Both the position numbers and the translations under genes were made by a program. The notes beneath the pieces are model-generated. The model worked only from the letters and a program-made list of their open reading frames with translations. It searched no databases and was not told the DNA's origin. From assembly GCA_030431255.1 (NCBI GenBank), contig JAUIJL010000001.1, positions 62,001 through 126,000 on the forward strand: a DNA stretch of 64,000 bases. The letters run 5' to 3'. The stretch's first letter is position 1; each line of letters opens with the position of its first letter. Positions 28,754-37,376 of this stretch are shown here, piece after piece. This DNA comes from Thermoanaerobaculia bacterium (GTDB lineage: Bacteria; Acidobacteriota; Thermoanaerobaculia; Multivoradales; J023).

Positions 28754-30190
28754 TCAGTCTTCCGCCCGCTCGCCAGGAGGAGCCATCTTGACGAGAGCGG
28801 GAAAGAAACGCGCCAGAGGCTCGACGAGATCTCTTTGCGCGGCCATGACGTTTTCGATGTTGCGGTAGGCCATAGGCACCTCATCGAGGCCCGCCGACAG
28901 CACCTCGACTCCCCGGTCGTTGAGCAATTTCTTGGTCTCGGACCAGGTAAAGCTCTGCTTGGCTTTGGTGCGGCTCATCACTCGCCCGGCGCCATGGGAC
29001 GCGGATCTCAGGGATGTCTCCACCCCCAGGCCACGAACGATGAACGCCGGATCCGCCATCGATCCCGGAATGATGCCCAGGTCGCCCACGCCCGCCGGCG
29101 TCGCGCCTTTGCGGTGCACGATCAGCTCCTCGCCGTCGTGAAGCTCCTTCCAAGCGAAGTTGTGATGATTTTCCACATCGAGCAGGACGTCGACCCCGAG
29201 CGCTTTGGCGATGTGGTGATGGATCAACGCATGATTCGCTTCGGCATAGCGACCCATGAGGTTCATGGCGTGCCAATACTCCTGCCCCTCTTCTGATTCC
29301 AGGTCCAACCAAGCGAGGTGTTTCAGCTCTTTGGGCAGCTCAGGGTGTTGTTGCCGCGCGATCTTGCTGTAGTGGGAGCAAACGTTGGCCCCGGTGCCCC
29401 GGCTTCCGCTGTGGGACAACAGGGCGAGGTAGGTGCCGGGACCGAGATCCAGGCCGCTGGGCTCGCTGCGGGAGAAGACTTCCAGGCGACCGTATTCCAC
29501 GAAGTGATTGCCGCTGCCGGAGGTGCCCAGCTGCTTCCAGGCCTTGTCCTTGAATCGTTGGGTGACGGGGGAGACGGACCAATCGTCATCGAGCACGTCG
29601 TGCTGCCGCCGGTCACGGAATTCCGCGCCGATGCCGAAGCGGGTCTCACGTTCGAGGGTCTTCTTGAGCTGATCCCGGCGTCCACCGAGGGCGGACACGG
29701 GAAGGTCGAGCACGGTCAGCTTCATGCGACAGGCGATGTCGACCCCTACGGCGTAGGGAATAACCGAGCTCCGGGTCGCCAAGACACCGCCGATCGGCAG
29801 GCCGTATCCCAAATGCGCGTCGGGCATCAGCGCTCCGCGCACAGCCACCGGCAGCTTGCAAGCGTTTTCCATTTGCTGAACGGCGGAGGGATCCACATCC
29901 TCCGCACCCCATCCGTGGTAGGGGGCGTCCTGCTTGCGCGGAACGAATTGCGGGCGTCGGGGCTTCTCTCCGTATCCCATCCGGCGGGCCTGCTCTCGGG
30001 CAAGGTCCGATAGGTGAGGGTCCTGGAAAAATTGCGCGGGTCGTTCCTTCAGGTCTTGAAATTTACGTCGAAGGGGGGCTTTTTTGATCCCGGCCTCGGT
30101 AGCGGCGGCGGCGGCCTCCATGGCCAAATTGATCAGCCCACGGTCACCGAATCCCAACTTGATCAGCTCTCTTTTCTTCATCCCAGCCAT
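28754..30190 (-). CDS. rtcB: RtcB family RNA-splicing ligase
   Basis: 478 aa. All family landmarks are present: P-D-A-H-L-G-Y-G-L-P-I-G-G-V, V-G-V-D-I-A-C (the metal-binding Cys), S-G-S-G-N-H-F-V-E, L-S-H-S-G-S-R-G-T-G, E-N-H-H-N-F-A-W, H-R-K-G-A-T-P-A-G and S-A-S-H-G-A-G-R-V-M-S-R; the last His is the guanylation site. It joins RNA 2',3'-cyclic-phosphate and 5'-OH ends using GTP and Mn2+. No archease, rtcA or rtcR gene is next to it. Start ATG 30190 has a weak ribosome site (AAGAGC); the second Met (codon 4) is possible. Divergent from fhs across 277 bp. Confidence 0.93.
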   Translation of the reverse strand: MAGMKKRELIKLGFGDRGLINLAMEAAAAATEAGIKKAPLRRKFQDLKERPAQFFQDPHLSDLAREQARRMGYGEKPRRPQFVPRKQDAPYHGWGAEDVDPSAVQQMENACKLPVAVRGALMPDAHLGYGLPIGGVLATRSSVIPYAVGVDIACRMKLTVLDLPVSALGGRRDQLKKTLERETRFGIGAEFRDRRQHDVLDDDWSVSPVTQRFKDKAWKQLGTSGSGNHFVEYGRLEVFSRSEPSGLDLGPGTYLALLSHSGSRGTGANVCSHYSKIARQQHPELPKELKHLAWLDLESEEGQEYWHAMNLMGRYAEANHALIHHHIAKALGVDVLLDVENHHNFAWKELHDGEELIVHRKGATPAGVGDLGIIPGSMADPAFIVRGLGVETSLRSASHGAGRVMSRTKAKQSFTWSETKKLLNDRGVEVLSAGLDEVPMAYRNIENVMAAQRDLVEPLARFFPALVKMAPPGERAED

Positions 30191-30467
30191 TTTATGCTCT
30201 TCATCTCACGGTTCCACCGCCGCGAGGGCGTTTTGACGTTGGGTTTTGAGCCGGCGTCGTTTTGCATGAAGCATTTGGGGACTTCGAAAGAAGTCGGTAA
30301 GATGCACGCCACTCGGAAATTCCCGAATGAGAATTTCACGCGCGCTGCTCGTTCCGAGTTGCCCGCGTCGAGCTTCGTCGGTCTTTTCGCGACCCTTTGA
30401 GGTGTCGCGACCCATTCACCTGAGGACCCATCGCTGGAGCGTCCGCGATTTTTGATCGGAGGTAGCC

Positions 30468-32126
30468 TTGTCCCCACCGTCCAACAGCACTGAGCTTCGC
30501 CCCATTCGTGAGATCGCAGACGGCCTCGGGATTCCCGAGCAGCATCTGGTGCCCTACGGCTATGACCGCGCCAAGGTGCGCCTGGAAGCCCTCGACTCCG
30601 GTCGCCAACCCGGCAAGCTGGTGCTGGTGACGGCGATCACGCCGACACCCGCGGGCGAAGGCAAGACCGTCACCTCGATCGGCTTGTCCCAAGGCCTTGC
30701 CCACATCGGCGAGCGGGTCTGTTTGGCTCTGCGGGAGCCGTCCCTCGGGCCGGTCTTCGGCATGAAGGGGGGCGCCACCGGTGGTGGTGGCTCTCGGGTG
30801 GAGCCGCGGCACGACATCAACCTCCACTTCAACGGCGACTTCCACGCCATTTCGAGCGCCAACAATCTCTTGGCCGCGATCCTGGACAACCACATGCAGC
30901 AGGGCAATGCCCTGGGTATCGACCCTCGTCGGGTGGAATGGCGCCGGGTGTTGGATTTGAACGACCGCTCTCTTCGCCGGGTGTTGATCGGTCTCGGTGG
31001 ACCGACGGAAGGGATGCCACGGGAAACCGGATTCGACATCACACCGGCTTCCGAGATCATGGCCATTCTCTGCCTAGCCCAAGACTACGAGGATCTGCGC
31101 CGCCGATTGGGGCGGATTCTAGTGGCCTTCACTTACGACCGCCAACCGGTGACCGCCGACGACTTGAAGGCCGTCGGGGCCTTGATGGCGGTGCTGCGCG
31201 ACGCCCTCTTGCCGAATTTGGTGCAGACCTGCGAAGGCGTGCCGGCATTCATCCACGGTGGGCCGTTCGCCAATATCGCCCACGGCTGCAACTCGATCCT
31301 GGCGACCAAGATGGGCTTGGCTTGGGGCGATTGGCTGGTGACCGAGGCGGGCTTCGGTGCCGACTTGGGCTGCGAAAAATTCCTCGACATCAAATGCCGG
31401 GTCGGCGGTTTGGATCCCGCGGCGATCGTCATCGTGGCGACGGTCAAAGCCCTCAAGATGCACGGCGGCGTGAAGGTCAAGGATCTGGGCAGCCCCAACG
31501 CCGGAGCAGTGGAAAGAGGGCTCGACAACCTCCGGCGTCACGTCGAGAACGTGCGTCAATTCGGCCGGGATCCGGTGGTGGCCATCAACCGATTCGAAGC
31601 CGACTCCGATGAGGAGCTCGAAACCATCCGCAAGGCTTGTGAGGAAATGGGCGTGGCTTCCGCGCTTTCCGAGGTCTTTGCCAAGGGCGGCGAGGGCGGT
31701 GCCGAGCTGGCGCGCAAAGTAGTGGAGCAAGCGGCCAAGGCCACCGAGCCCTACCAGCCGATGTATCCGCTCGACGCGCCGATCGAGGAAAAGGTCGAAG
31801 CGATCGCCAAAAAGATCTACCGCGCCGATTCCGTGGCCTGGACCGCGGAAGCCGCCAAGGATCTGCGGATTTTCAGGAAGAAAATCGGTTGTGACGATCT
31901 ACCGGTATGCATGGCCAAAACCCAGAAATCCATTTCCGACAACCCCAAGCTGCTCGGAGCGCCCGAGGGTTTCGAGGTCACGGTGCGCCGCTTGGTGCTC
32001 TCGGCCGGTGCGGGTTTTGTGGTGCCGCTCTTGGGCGAGATGGTGCGCATGCCCGGTCTGCCCAAGACACCCCAATCCGAAAACGTGGACTTGGTGGACG
32101 GCGAGATTATCGGCGTCGCCGACTGA
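30468..32126 (+). CDS. fhs: Formate-tetrahydrofolate ligase
   Basis: 552 aa, family length. Starts at TTG 30468, fixed by GGAGGT at 30459-30464. Nucleotide-binding loop P-T-P-A-G-E-G-K-T-V-T (58-68). Other family stretches: M-K-G-G-A-T-G-G-G, H-F-N-G-D-F-H-A-I-S-S-A-N-N-L, G-G-P-F-A-N-I-A-H-G-C-N-S, E-A-G-F-G-A-D-L-G-C-E-K-F. It makes 10-formyl-THF from formate, ATP and THF in the cytoplasm (one-carbon metabolism). Convergent with the next gene, 6 bp apart. Confidence 0.96.
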   Translation: MSPPSNSTELRPIREIADGLGIPEQHLVPYGYDRAKVRLEALDSGRQPGKLVLVTAITPTPAGEGKTVTSIGLSQGLAHIGERVCLALREPSLGPVFGMKGGATGGGGSRVEPRHDINLHFNGDFHAISSANNLLAAILDNHMQQGNALGIDPRRVEWRRVLDLNDRSLRRVLIGLGGPTEGMPRETGFDITPASEIMAILCLAQDYEDLRRRLGRILVAFTYDRQPVTADDLKAVGALMAVLRDALLPNLVQTCEGVPAFIHGGPFANIAHGCNSILATKMGLAWGDWLVTEAGFGADLGCEKFLDIKCRVGGLDPAAIVIVATVKALKMHGGVKVKDLGSPNAGAVERGLDNLRRHVENVRQFGRDPVVAINRFEADSDEELETIRKACEEMGVASALSEVFAKGGEGGAELARKVVEQAAKATEPYQPMYPLDAPIEEKVEAIAKKIYRADSVAWTAEAAKDLRIFRKKIGCDDLPVCMAKTQKSISDNPKLLGAPEGFEVTVRRLVLSAGAGFVVPLLGEMVRMPGLPKTPQSENVDLVDGEIIGVAD

Positions 32127-32132
32127 ATCGAG

Positions 32133-35100
32133 CTAGGGCGCCACACCGAATCGTTTCAGGTCTTTTTTGGCGCCTCCCAGGGCCTTGAGCGCGGGGTTGA
32201 TTTGGGCCTTGGCCTCGGCCATGTTGCCCGCCCCGCAAGCTTGGGCCAGATCGAGGAAGAGACCGTAGCCTTTCTTCAAGGATGCTTCGGTTTTGGCGGT
32301 CGGAGCTTGTAGCGCCGCGGGGTCGCGGATCAGCCGGCGTAGGGCGCCCTCCAAACCTCGGCACTCCGCGGTCAGATCGCCTTTTTGTTTGCCCTGAATC
32401 ATCGCCATGGTGCGTCGGAGCCGTTTTTTGACCGGCAGCGCCTTGGCCGTGTAGGTCTCGTGCCACGACTGCACCCTGACTTCCAGGCTGAGACCCCGCA
32501 CGGAGGCGGTTTCCAGGGTCGCGGATTGTTGCCCCCTCGCCTCGGTCAACGCCGCGATTTCGGATCGGCTCAAGCCGTCGTTTCCGGCCAGGTCCAGGAT
32601 GTTGTCGAAGGCTTGCTCGTAGTGCACCAATTGGGTCGGCCAAATGGCCGGGGCACGGCTCAGGCACCAATTGCGCCAATCGGCGTCGAATGTCTCGACG
32701 TCCTGACGGAAGGCCCGTTGCAGGGCGGCCTCGGTATCGTCGCCCTGGCGAAAGGCGTCCAGCAAGCGATGGATGCCCTTCACGCCGTGGCGGCTCTCCA
32801 CATAGTGAATCGCCCAAGTGGCGTGGCTGTAGGCGAGCTCCACCAATTGGGGCTCGCTGAATCCGGCCAGCACGGGGTCGATGATCGAAAAGGTCAGGTC
32901 GCGTCCGGCCCGGTGCATGTCCGGGATGGGATTGATGCCGGGTTGCTCCATCTCGATGTGGCTGGCCAATCCTTCGTGCAGCCATTTCGGGGCTTTGCCC
33001 TCGGTCCGGATGTCGATCATGGCGTGGGCCAGCTCGTGGGAGAGGATGCCGACCAGGAGCGGATCGAGGCTTCGCAGATCCGCCAAGGGAACCCGAACGC
33101 GGCCGTCGTAAATGCCCACCACGGTCACTCCCCGAGAGTAGGCGCTCATGAATTCCTCAACCGGAATGAGATGAATCTCGATCTTCTGCCCGGCCTCCAA
33201 GCGGGTAGGGATCCACCGTTGGAGCCGTTTCCACTCCGCCTCCAGCACCCAGCCCACGTGTTTGGGGTATTTGGAGCCGGTCAGCTCTGGGTAGAGCAGC
33301 AGGAAGTGCTCGGTTTCCCGGGAGATGTATTGCTCGGAGAGGTCGCGATCCAGCTCCAGCTGTTTGATCCTGCCGGGGTTGACCGGATACGGCGTGAGGC
33401 GGTTTGCCTTTTTGAGCAGACGCAGCGCGAGCTCGTAATCCTCGGTCTTGGCAAACATCTCCGCGAGCTGGTAGTAGGTCGCGGGGTCTCGGCGGCTATT
33501 GGCCAGATCGCTTTTGGCCAAACCGATCATCAGATTCTTTGCCTCTATTTCCTCGTCTTGCTCCATCAGGGCTCGAGCCCTGAGCTTGATCAAATCCGGA
33601 GGCGCCAGCTGGGGCTCGTCACCGACCGCCTGGGTCAGCTCTAAGACCTCGGGCCAGCGGTGGCGGCGCGCCAAAGCGTTGGCCGCGACGGCGGTCATTT
33701 GTTGGCGCGCGGGGTGGGTGAGCCCGCCAGGGCGCGAAGCCTCTTCGATCAGCATCTCCAGCTGAGCAAGGGCTTGATCCTCTTGGCGTTGCTCGTCGAC
33801 CTCCGCGCTTTCGACTGTGGTGTCGGCGGGGGCGAGCACCGCGCCACCCGGGATCACCAACTGCTTGGTTACGGTGCCCGGAAGAAGGCCGTTCACAGTG
33901 TCTTTGGTGTCGGTGGTCTGGGTGCCGGTCGCGTCCACATGCTCAGGATCGAGCTCCATGGAAAGGGTCAAATGCTCGCCGAGGGATCGCGAAACGATCT
34001 TGAAGCGGCCTTCGGTGGGCTGCGGGATCCGCAGAGCCCGGTTGCCGAGATTCGTCGGCTCGACCAACGGCTCGTTCACGGAGGAGAAGTTGAAAAGCTT
34101 GAAGACTCTCGGCCGGGTGGCGCTGTGGGAAAGCAGTGGATCGGAGAAGAGCTGGTCGCGGGAGAGCGGCTGGAGATGCCAACCGGTGATGAAGAGCTCA
34201 TCGGCTTGATCGTGATGCTCGGCCAACGTGGCGAAGCGGCTGCCGTAGTAGTAGACCTCGGCGAAACGGCTACCGGACTGAATCAAGGTCTCGAACACCG
34301 TTTCCGCCCGCGAATCGTCGCCGCCGGCGATGTACGCGGTCGCCGCTTCCAGCCGCAGATAGTCTTGAAAAGGGGCCCGGGCGAGGGCGGTTTCATAGGC
34401 CGAGAAAACGGCCTTGCGGCGGGATTGCAACCAGGCCAAACGGGCCCGCAGGAGCTCGGTGATCGGCAAGGCGCTAGGGGACGGCTGAGCTTTGAGAATC
34501 TCCCGTGCTTCCTTGAGGCGCCCGAGCAGCATCAACCGCTGGGCGAGCCACGAGGAGCCGGCCTCCAGGGCCGGACCTTGGAGGTCCAGTCGATTCAACA
34601 AGGTTTCGAGGGATCGGTCGTCGGCTTGGTCGGCGCAAAGGGCCATCTTAAGGGGCAGCAAATCGGCCATGCTTCCAAGACCCTCCGGCGCCGTCGCGGT
34701 GGTGGGCTGGTCGCGATGGAGGAGGTTTTCGAGCTCCAGGCGATCACAGCCCACAATCCCCCAAGCGATAGCCGGCAATGAGATCCAGAAGGCCGCGGAG
34801 CGTTTTGAGGTGATCCGGATGAATCTTGGGCGATACACCTCGTTACGGCGAGCTCGCACGAAGAAAATCGACCCCAGCATCAGTGTCGCCAGCAACATCA
34901 GTGTCGCCAGCCCGATCGAGCCTCGGATGTAGGGGCTGAAGCGGTTGAGACTCGAGCGAAACCAGGGCGTGGGACGGGCGCCCGTACCGGCCGGCGGAGC
35001 TACGACGGATGCCAGCTGGTCGCTGATGGAGCCTTGAATGGCCCGTGGGTCGGCCAGGCTGAGGAGGTTTCGAAGGCGCCAGGTCTCTTCTTCTTTCACC

Positions 35101-35504
35101 AGCTCCAGCTCGATGAGCTCTTCGATCCCGGAGCTGTATTGAATGGAAAAGAGGGCCACGTGCCCTTCTTGGTCGGGGCTCGGGGTCAAGAGCGTCCACC
35201 TCGCCCCCTCGCTCGGCCCGAGGCGAGCTGAGATCTCAGCCTCGGCCACCGTCTGACCGAGACCACGCAGGGGTGCATCGTCGGCCAGATGAGCCCACCA
35301 GGCGGAGGCTCCACCTTGGAAAAACTCCAGAACCAGCTCGGCTGCGAATTTTTCCGCTTTTGAGATGGGTTGGGCTTTGCCGGCCGAAGCCGGTGCCGAC
35401 CCGTTCGGACGCGAGTCCGCGGTGAGGTCCTGTGGGCAGATCAGAAGCCACGGGAGCAAGATCAAGCAAAGAGCGGTGCTGTGCTTACGAGAATTTCTGA
35501 GCAT
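32133..35504 (-). CDS. Large membrane-anchored TPR protein with MA-type (gluzincin) peptidase domain
   Basis: 1123 aa. GGAGGG precedes ATG 35504. Signal segment 10-28, a small N-terminal domain (about 45-165), then two hydrophobic helices (about 195-220 and 238-255). A long helical TPR-like region covers about 280-740. The metalloprotease motif S-H-E-L-A-H (HELAH 823-827) with downstream W-L-H-E-G-L-A-S-H-I gives the HExxH...E zinc site of peptidase-MA-like gluzincins. The C-terminal part is helical. Substrate unknown. The catalytic part probably faces the periplasm if the helices pair as drawn, which is inference. Confidence 0.78.
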   Translation of the reverse strand: MLRNSRKHSTALCLILLPWLLICPQDLTADSRPNGSAPASAGKAQPISKAEKFAAELVLEFFQGGASAWWAHLADDAPLRGLGQTVAEAEISARLGPSEGARWTLLTPSPDQEGHVALFSIQYSSGIEELIELELVKEEETWRLRNLLSLADPRAIQGSISDQLASVVAPPAGTGARPTPWFRSSLNRFSPYIRGSIGLATLMLLATLMLGSIFFVRARRNEVYRPRFIRITSKRSAAFWISLPAIAWGIVGCDRLELENLLHRDQPTTATAPEGLGSMADLLPLKMALCADQADDRSLETLLNRLDLQGPALEAGSSWLAQRLMLLGRLKEAREILKAQPSPSALPITELLRARLAWLQSRRKAVFSAYETALARAPFQDYLRLEAATAYIAGGDDSRAETVFETLIQSGSRFAEVYYYGSRFATLAEHHDQADELFITGWHLQPLSRDQLFSDPLLSHSATRPRVFKLFNFSSVNEPLVEPTNLGNRALRIPQPTEGRFKIVSRSLGEHLTLSMELDPEHVDATGTQTTDTKDTVNGLLPGTVTKQLVIPGGAVLAPADTTVESAEVDEQRQEDQALAQLEMLIEEASRPGGLTHPARQQMTAVAANALARRHRWPEVLELTQAVGDEPQLAPPDLIKLRARALMEQDEEIEAKNLMIGLAKSDLANSRRDPATYYQLAEMFAKTEDYELALRLLKKANRLTPYPVNPGRIKQLELDRDLSEQYISRETEHFLLLYPELTGSKYPKHVGWVLEAEWKRLQRWIPTRLEAGQKIEIHLIPVEEFMSAYSRGVTVVGIYDGRVRVPLADLRSLDPLLVGILSHELAHAMIDIRTEGKAPKWLHEGLASHIEMEQPGINPIPDMHRAGRDLTFSIIDPVLAGFSEPQLVELAYSHATWAIHYVESRHGVKGIHRLLDAFRQGDDTEAALQRAFRQDVETFDADWRNWCLSRAPAIWPTQLVHYEQAFDNILDLAGNDGLSRSEIAALTEARGQQSATLETASVRGLSLEVRVQSWHETYTAKALPVKKRLRRTMAMIQGKQKGDLTAECRGLEGALRRLIRDPAALQAPTAKTEASLKKGYGLFLDLAQACGAGNMAEAKAQINPALKALGGAKKDLKRFGVAP

Positions 35505-35637
35505 ATTCCCTCCGGCGCTGAGATTGTGAGAGTTTATCTCTCCGTGCCGGATATCTCAAGAATTCGAAAGGTAATGCCTTATTTTGTGTCGAGCTGGGCT
35601 CAGGGCGTTGCTGGGCCGGAAAATTGACCCTAGCGAA

Positions 35638-35673
35638 AACACCCGATCGGCACGAGGGTGCCGGCCGGGTGTT
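35638..35673 (-). terminator. Terminator for the Mrr-like/Clp-N gene
   Basis: AACACCCG and CGGGTGTT (ends at 35638 and 35673) enclose CGGCAC/GTGCCG with one 2-nt internal mismatch and a GAGG loop (14 paired positions). On the minus strand the stem runs into GTTTTC. It lies 74 bp beyond the stop of the gene at 35747. Confidence 0.7.
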
Positions 35674-35746
35674 GCTTCGAGCCGCGTGTGGCGACGGCCG
35701 AAAATCCAACGTAGGGATTTGATCGGCTGCTAGGAATGATCGGCTG

Positions 35747-36907
35747 CTAGGAAGAGGTCTGCTTTTCCGAGGATTTCAACATGGCGACGTCGGGCAAGGT
35801 GAAGGAAGCGGTCTCTTCAAAGAGACCGTCCTTGGAGTTGTCCTCCGAGGCTTCGAATTTGTCCCAGAGGGCCTCGACCTGCTCAGTCCCCAAAGCTTCC
35901 AAGCCTTCGCCGAAGGCTCCCAGCAGCATTTCTCGCTCTTGGGACGAGTAGTAGGTCTCGAGCAGGGTGTTGAGAATCACTTGCTCGCCTTCCTCGCGGG
36001 CGCAGAGCTGGTTCAGGGCATTGACCGACACGCTGGTCGGGTGCATGAGGATGGCCAGCAGCAGGCTGCGCTCGGTCAGAATCTGATTGTCGAAGAGCTG
36101 GGTGATGATGATCGCGGTGTCCAGCACCGAGCGGAACGAGCTGCTCAGGCTGAGACCGGTCAGCTTCAAATCGATGCGATTCTGGCCGCGGGCGACCAGG
36201 GTCTCCAGGTAGCCGGCAATTTCCGTCGGATCCAGGTCCTGGCTCTTGAGCAGGGTCTGGGTGAATTCTTTGTCGAGGCGAATCAACGCGACCAGCAGGT
36301 GGGCGATGGTGACCCGGGTCGACTTGTTGATCGCGATCCGGCAGGCCTCTTCGAAGAACTCGTTGATGGTGTCCCGTTTGAAGAGGCGGTTGAAATCGAC
36401 GAATTGACGTTCTCTGTCCGTCAAGTGGCGGACGAAGAAATATGGAGACGGCGGAACCTCGAACAGTCGGAGCCGGAGATCTTGATGGTTTTCCAGCAGG
36501 TTGACCAGATCGGAACGGTCCCAGACGATGACTTCTGTGTCCTCGCTGGGTTTCATCTCGGCCATCGACTGTTTCTGGGCCGCGGAAACCACCGAAGGAG
36601 TGACCAAGACGAGTCGGTTGGGTTGATAACCGGAGTTTTCGAGCAACTCTTCTTCCAGCTGGGCCTTGGTCGGCTTTTTGTCGTGTTGACGGCATTGCAC
36701 GACGTAGCTCAGGACTTCCAACGTGGCCCCAGAGAAGTGGGTGCGCTGGCAAATCATGACCCGATTGCCGGTGCCTGCGGAGTCGCCGCGCCAAGACATG
36801 TTGAAAAAGCCTTCGCGGTGCAGCATCCAGGTAATCAGGAGCTCGAAGTTCTCCGGTGAGAGCTTTGCCCACGGGGCAGGGGTGTTGAGCGCTTTCTTAG
36901 AGGGCAT
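35747..36907 (-). CDS. Mrr-like PD-(D/E)XK-fold domain fused to Clp-N-like repeats
   Basis: 386 aa from ATG 36907 (a TTG five codons earlier is possible; neither has a clear ribosome site). Residues about 10-150 match the Mrr_cat/restriction-endonuclease-like pattern: L-S-P-E-N-F-E-L-L-I-T-W-M-L, then G-T-G-N-R-V, Y-V-V-Q-C-R-Q-H, L-V-L-V-T-P-S-V-V-S-A-A-Q, and V-I-V-W-D-R-S-D-L-V-N-L-L. The usual catalytic Asp (GxxD) and the Lys of Q-x-K look replaced (Asn/Gly and Arg), so nuclease activity is doubtful. Residues about 185-330 hold two helical units like the Clp N-domain repeat (A-I-N-K-S-T-R-V-T-I-A-H-L-L-V-A-L-I; I-L-T-E-R-S-L-L-L-A-I-L-M-H). There is no AAA+ domain. It stands alone, downstream of the CHAT/subtilase locus. 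Both domain assignments are by motif pattern only. Confidence 0.6.
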   Translation of the reverse strand: MPSKKALNTPAPWAKLSPENFELLITWMLHREGFFNMSWRGDSAGTGNRVMICQRTHFSGATLEVLSYVVQCRQHDKKPTKAQLEEELLENSGYQPNRLVLVTPSVVSAAQKQSMAEMKPSEDTEVIVWDRSDLVNLLENHQDLRLRLFEVPPSPYFFVRHLTDRERQFVDFNRLFKRDTINEFFEEACRIAINKSTRVTIAHLLVALIRLDKEFTQTLLKSQDLDPTEIAGYLETLVARGQNRIDLKLTGLSLSSSFRSVLDTAIIITQLFDNQILTERSLLLAILMHPTSVSVNALNQLCAREEGEQVILNTLLETYYSSQEREMLLGAFGEGLEALGTEQVEALWDKFEASEDNSKDGLFEETASFTLPDVAMLKSSEKQTSS

Positions 36908-37376
36908 CTTTTGCAATATCAATTTCGGAGCGTCAATCGGTCCGAGCGAGCTCGAACATCACAGGGAATCGGAATCGAGGCGCCGATCCACCAAGAAAAA
37001 CAAATGGGAGTCCAACATGGAATCGGGATGGAATGGGATGTGCCCTCGGGGGCTGAGGCACTGCTGCAAAACCATACCGAAATCCGTAGTCCAAGGCTAA
37101 TGATAGTGGAGAGGACCCCATTAGGGAAAGACTGATTGAGCCTCTTTTTGATTTTCTTGAGCTGATTCAACCTTGTAATGCGTCTCTATTGCTGAATTTC
37201 CATGGTGCTACCATAAATGCTTATCTTTTTATCTGTCGCCTGCCGAGCGTGCATCCAGAAACCTTGGACAAGCGGGGCGTGGCTACTTTCGGATCGTTCC
37301 CGCCGGGCCGGAACGAAATCGGCTTAGGCCCAACCACGGCCCAGCTCACCTCCCTGCGAGCCGGGCTCGGGCAAGG
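36908..37376. other. Gene-free, AT-richer stretch
   Basis: 469 bp between the subtilase stop and the Mrr-like gene start, less GC-rich than its surroundings. Two tiny frames have marginal starts: 27 codons from ATG 37017 with GGGAG upstream, and 44 codons from ATG 37004. Neither resembles a known protein, so I do not call them. The promoter of the Mrr-like gene should lie near 36920-37000 on the minus strand. Confidence 0.5.

Noticed and set aside
30191-30467. Riboswitch upstream of fhs or rtcB
   Set aside because: I find no recognisable THF, glycine or other riboswitch core in this gap; only the GGAGGT before the TTG start is clear.
36908-37376. Small genes at 37004 and 37017
   Set aside because: 27 and 44 codons, no known similarity, and only a marginal ribosome site for one.
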